From: Actinomycetota bacterium
Lineage (GTDB): Bacteria; Actinomycetota; Thermoleophilia; Solirubrobacterales; Solirubrobacteraceae
NCBI GenBank assembly: GCA_005883905.1
Contig: VAYD01000283.1
Coordinates: forward strand, 1-7,206
Direction of reading: 5' to 3'
DNA length: 7,206 nucleotides
Part shown: positions 6,004 through 7,206 of the stretch, in pieces
Numbering within the stretch: position 1 is the first letter of the stretch
Layout: every line of letters begins with the position of its first letter
Position numbers and translations under genes: made by a program
Notes under the pieces: model-generated
Databases searched by the model: none
What the model was told of the DNA's origin: nothing
The model's input: only the letters and a program-made list of their open reading frames with translations

Positions 6004-6294
6004 ATGGCCACCACCGAGACTCGCGGGTACACCGCCACGAAGGATCAGCTCCTCAAGCGCCTGCGCCGCATCGAGGGCCAGGTTCGCGGCATCGAGGGGA
6101 TGGTCGAGGACGACCGCTACTGCATCGACGTCCTCACCCAGATCTCGGCCGTACAGGCCGCGCTCGACAAGGTCGCGCTCGGACTGCTCGACGACCACGC
6201 GCAGCACTGCGTCCTCGGCGCCTCCGATGACACCAAGGAGGAGCGGACGCAGGAGCTGATGGCGTCCGTCGCGCGCCTGATGCGGCGTGGGTAG
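6004..6294 (+). CDS. csoR: Copper-sensing repressor CsoR
   Basis: This encodes 96 residues, typical for the CsoR/RcnR (DUF156) family of all-helical DNA-binding repressors. The helix 1 signature [25 protein letters not shown] is present. The Cu(I) ligands of CsoR are all there with the spacing of M. tuberculosis CsoR: C40 (YCIDVL), H65 and C69 (DDHAQHC), 25 and 4 residues apart. That C-H-C set, rather than the His-rich set of RcnR, argues for Cu(I). Apo-CsoR would bind the operator boxes and release them when copper binds. The gene sits on box 1 (autoregulation), overlaps the DUF4396 gene, and is followed by an HMA chaperone with two further boxes. Together these form a copper homeostasis locus. 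The short N-terminal extension ([14 protein letters not shown]) is not unusual. Confidence 0.93.
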   Translation: MATTETRGYTATKDQLLKRLRRIEGQVRGIEGMVEDDRYCIDVLTQISAVQAALDKVALGLLDDHAQHCVLGASDDTKEERTQELMASVARLMRRG

Positions 6295-6732
6295 GTTCAG
6301 CGAGCTCACCCGCACCGCGGTCTCAGCCACGGTCCACTGCCTGACGGGCTGCGCCATCGGCGAGGTCCTCGGGCTGGTCATCGCCACCGCGCTCGGATAG
6401 GGCAACGCGACGTCGGCGGTGCTGTCGATCGCCCTGGCGTTCGTCTTCGGCTACTCCCTCACGATGCTGCCGCTGCTGCGATCGGGGATGGCGCCGCGCG
6501 AGGCGCTGCCGGTCGCGTTCGCGTCGGACACCTCGTGACCATGGAGACGATCGACACCGCGACGATCCTCGTGATCCCCGGGGCGATGGCCGCCGGCCTG
6601 GGCGACCCGCTGTTCTGGGGCTCGCTGGCGGGCGCGCTCTTCCTCGCCTTCTGGGCGGCGCCGCCCGTCAACCGCTGGCTGATCGCGCGCGGCAAGGCCC
6701 ACGCGGTCATGCACGCGCACCACGCGCACTGA
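6287..6732 (+). pseudogene. DUF4396 integral membrane protein, in-frame TAG and frameshift
   Basis: A possible GTG start at 6287 overlaps the csoR end. Frame 2 reads FSELTRTAVSATVHCLTGCAIGEV, continues with a membrane helix, and reaches TAG at 6398-6400 in 'TALG*GNA'. From memory, relatives have Trp here, so a TGG to TAG change is likely. The same frame continues with SAVLSIALAFVFGYSLTMLP and REALPVAFASDT, then TGA 6536-6538. Homology goes on in frame 1 from about 6532: METIDTATILVIPGAMAAG, DPLFWG, then PPVNRWLIARGKAHAVMHAH, ending TGA 6730-6732. A few residues are lost at the junction, where relatives read like ASDTLSI-x-x-ME, so a deletion of about 7 nt (1 mod 3) fits. An intact protein would have 3-4 membrane helices and a His-rich tail. 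Its molecular role is unknown; its position suggests a copper-related one. A 65-residue GTG remnant (6535-6732) might still be made. Assembly error is the alternative. Confidence 0.78.
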
Positions 6733-6755
6733 CGCTCTGTGGCCACGCTCACACA

Positions 6756-6772
6756 GTACCCCTAGGGGGTAT
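6756..6772 (-). promoter_or_regulatory. CsoR-type operator, box 2 (upstream of the HMA gene)
   Basis: Read on the - strand this is ATACCCCCTAGGGGTAC. It shares its first ten bases with box 1 and contains the perfect palindrome CCCCTAGGGG (6759-6768). It lies directly upstream of the -10 hexamer at 6776-6781, where a bound repressor would exclude RNA polymerase. It therefore makes the HMA gene and its downstream partner a copper-inducible unit under CsoR. Confidence 0.78.
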
Positions 6773-6775
6773 ATG

Positions 6776-6781
6776 TACCTT
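6776..6781 (+). promoter_or_regulatory. Leaderless-type -10 element for the HMA gene
   Basis: TACCTT fits TANNNT and ends 7 nt before ATG 6789. This supports ATG 6789 over the in-frame TTG at 6780, which lies inside the element. It is identical to the hexamer before the 3525 gene. Confidence 0.5.
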
Positions 6782-6788
6782 GGCTTCC

Positions 6789-7004
6789 ATGCGGAACACA
6801 TACCCCCACCCGGTATTCTCCATCGCGGGCATGACCTGCAGTCACTGCGTGATGTCGGTGCGCGAGGAGGTCTGCGCAGTCCCTGGCGTCACCGCCGTCG
6901 ACGTGGACCTCGCCACGGGCCGCATGACGGTCGCCGGCGAGGGCTACACCGACGAGGACATCAAGGCCGCCGTGGCCGAGGCCGGCTACGAGGTGATCGC
7001 ATGA
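6789..7004 (+). CDS. copZ: CopZ-like heavy-metal-associated (HMA) copper chaperone
   Basis: This encodes 71 residues, a single HMA domain with beta-alpha-beta-beta-alpha-beta order. The metal loop GMTCSHC has the Cu(I) ligands C17 and C20, followed by helix 1 (VMSVREEVCAVPG), the strand TAVDVDLATGRMTVAG and helix 2 (TDEDIKAAVAEAGYEVIA). Such proteins carry Cu(I) in the cytoplasm to a CopA P-type ATPase or to CsoR. C29 is an extra cysteine outside the loop. The segment before the first strand (MRNTYPHPVF) is longer than in many CopZ proteins, and its DNA contains operator box 3. It uses ACA and GTA, unusual codons in this GC-rich setting. The gene is controlled by boxes 2 and 3, and its stop overlaps the next start as ATGA. 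The symbol is by family; the paralogue cannot be distinguished. Confidence 0.85.
   Translation: MRNTYPHPVFSIAGMTCSHCVMSVREEVCAVPGVTAVDVDLATGRMTVAGEGYTDEDIKAAVAEAGYEVIA
6800..6816 (+). promoter_or_regulatory. CsoR-type operator, box 3 (inside the HMA gene)
   Basis: ATACCCCCACCCGGTAT closely matches box 1: identical ATACCCCC, an ACCC core and GTAT end, with the same total length. It begins 11 bp after the start of the HMA gene, 44 bp from box 2 start to start, about four helical turns. The two boxes could hold repressors on the same DNA face. If transcription starts at the ATG, this is a +1-downstream roadblock site. Confidence 0.6.
6991..6998 (+). promoter_or_regulatory. Shine-Dalgarno for the 7001 gene
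   Basis: AGGTGATC is complementary to the 16S rRNA 3' end and lies inside the HMA gene, well placed for ATG 7001. It supports that start and translation as an internal gene of the copper operon. Confidence 0.6.
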
Positions 7005-7206
7005 TCGCCGCGCGGCTCACCGGCGTCGCGGCCGCGCTCGCGGCGCTGTTCGGCATCGGCGCGCTGGCCGGAGGGATCTTCGACCCCGCGGCGCCCGGCG
7101 GCGAGGCCAAGGCAAAGGAGATGGGCCACGGCGGCGAGATGTCCGCGATGACCGTCCGCGGCCTGGCCGTGGCCGACCACGGCCTGCGCATCGTGGTCGC
7201 CGATCC
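7001..7206 (+). CDS. Membrane-anchored extracytoplasmic protein of the copper operon, 5' part
   Basis: Open from ATG 7001 (ATGA overlap with the HMA gene) to the right edge, with 68 residues visible. Residues 5-27 (RLTGVAAALAALFGIGALAGGIF) form a signal-anchor or uncleaved signal helix, with a short basic N-terminus giving an outside C-terminus. There follows a low-complexity linker with candidate Cu(I) ligands, M41, H43, M47 and M50 (KEMGHGGEMSAM), and then the start of a folded domain, GLAVADHGLRIVVAD. From memory, actinobacterial copper operons often carry such a secreted protein between the HMA chaperone and the ATPase. I recognise the arrangement more than a named family, and the C-terminal domain is not visible. 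Likely role: extracytoplasmic copper binding or handover, which is an inference from the operon and the Met/His linker. Confidence 0.68.
   Translation, partial: MIAARLTGVAAALAALFGIGALAGGIFDPAAPGGEAKAKEMGHGGEMSAMTVRGLAVADHGLRIVVAD

Noticed and set aside
6398..6400. TAG in DUF4396 as a recoded sense codon.
   Set aside because: Other genes in the window use TAG as a normal stop (for example at 2027, 3162 and 6292), and the same gene has a second lesion, so simple decay or error is more likely.
6737..6756. CTGTG...CACAG inverted repeat in the gap before the HMA gene, as a possible terminator.
   Set aside because: The arms are only 5 bp with a 10-nt loop and no T-run. It runs into operator box 2 and is within chance expectation.
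1..7206. CRISPR arrays, tRNA/rRNA genes, transposase genes, phage genes or a novel defence system.
   Set aside because: No spaced direct repeats, no tRNA-like clover sequence and no transposase, nuclease-helicase or phage motifs were seen in any frame. The content is ordinary chromosomal genes apart from the single palindrome.

Overview
The window is a high-GC chromosomal stretch with every recognisable gene on the + strand. The third codon positions are strongly G/C, the reading frames are packed with short gaps, and the gene content is type IV pilins, a wax ester synthase/DGAT, a STAS anti-sigma antagonist and CsoR copper control. Together these point to an actinomycete, most likely Thermoleophilia/Solirubrobacterales. 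The taxon is an inference; no rRNA or tRNA is present to confirm it.

Layout. 1-968: the end of a type IV pilin cluster, with a PilV-like 3' fragment overlapping a PilX-like minor pilin that starts at TTG. 986-2029: GluQ-RS (broken), overlapping a small two-helix membrane protein. 2045-3164: an RNase D (broken). 3176-3496: an orphan STAS protein. 3525-3899: an unrecognised membrane protein whose stop codon merges into a perfect 22-bp palindrome (3898-3947). 3982-5972: a WS/DGAT acyltransferase translationally coupled to a cysteine hydrolase. 5973-7206: a copper-response locus with CsoR, a broken DUF4396 membrane protein, a CopZ-like HMA chaperone and the start of a membrane-anchored Met/His-containing protein that runs off the right end. 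A CopA-type ATPase would be expected further right, but it is not in the window.

Three patterns go beyond the gene list. First, seven genes that begin a transcription unit have a TANNNT -10-like hexamer ending 6-8 nt before the ATG (CsoR has two candidates, one at 6 nt and one at 11 nt). This is the signature of leaderless mRNAs. The genes that overlap their predecessor lack it, and two of them have a GGTGATC Shine-Dalgarno instead. Second, the copper locus carries three related 17-bp boxes starting ATACCCCC and ending GTAT/GTAC: one on the csoR promoter, one upstream of the HMA gene, and one inside the first codons of that HMA gene. Third, three genes (GluQ-RS, RNase D, DUF4396) are each broken by a frameshift that coincides with missing residues, and DUF4396 also has an in-frame TAG. 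The lesions look recent, because coding sequence on both sides is intact; assembly error has to be excluded.
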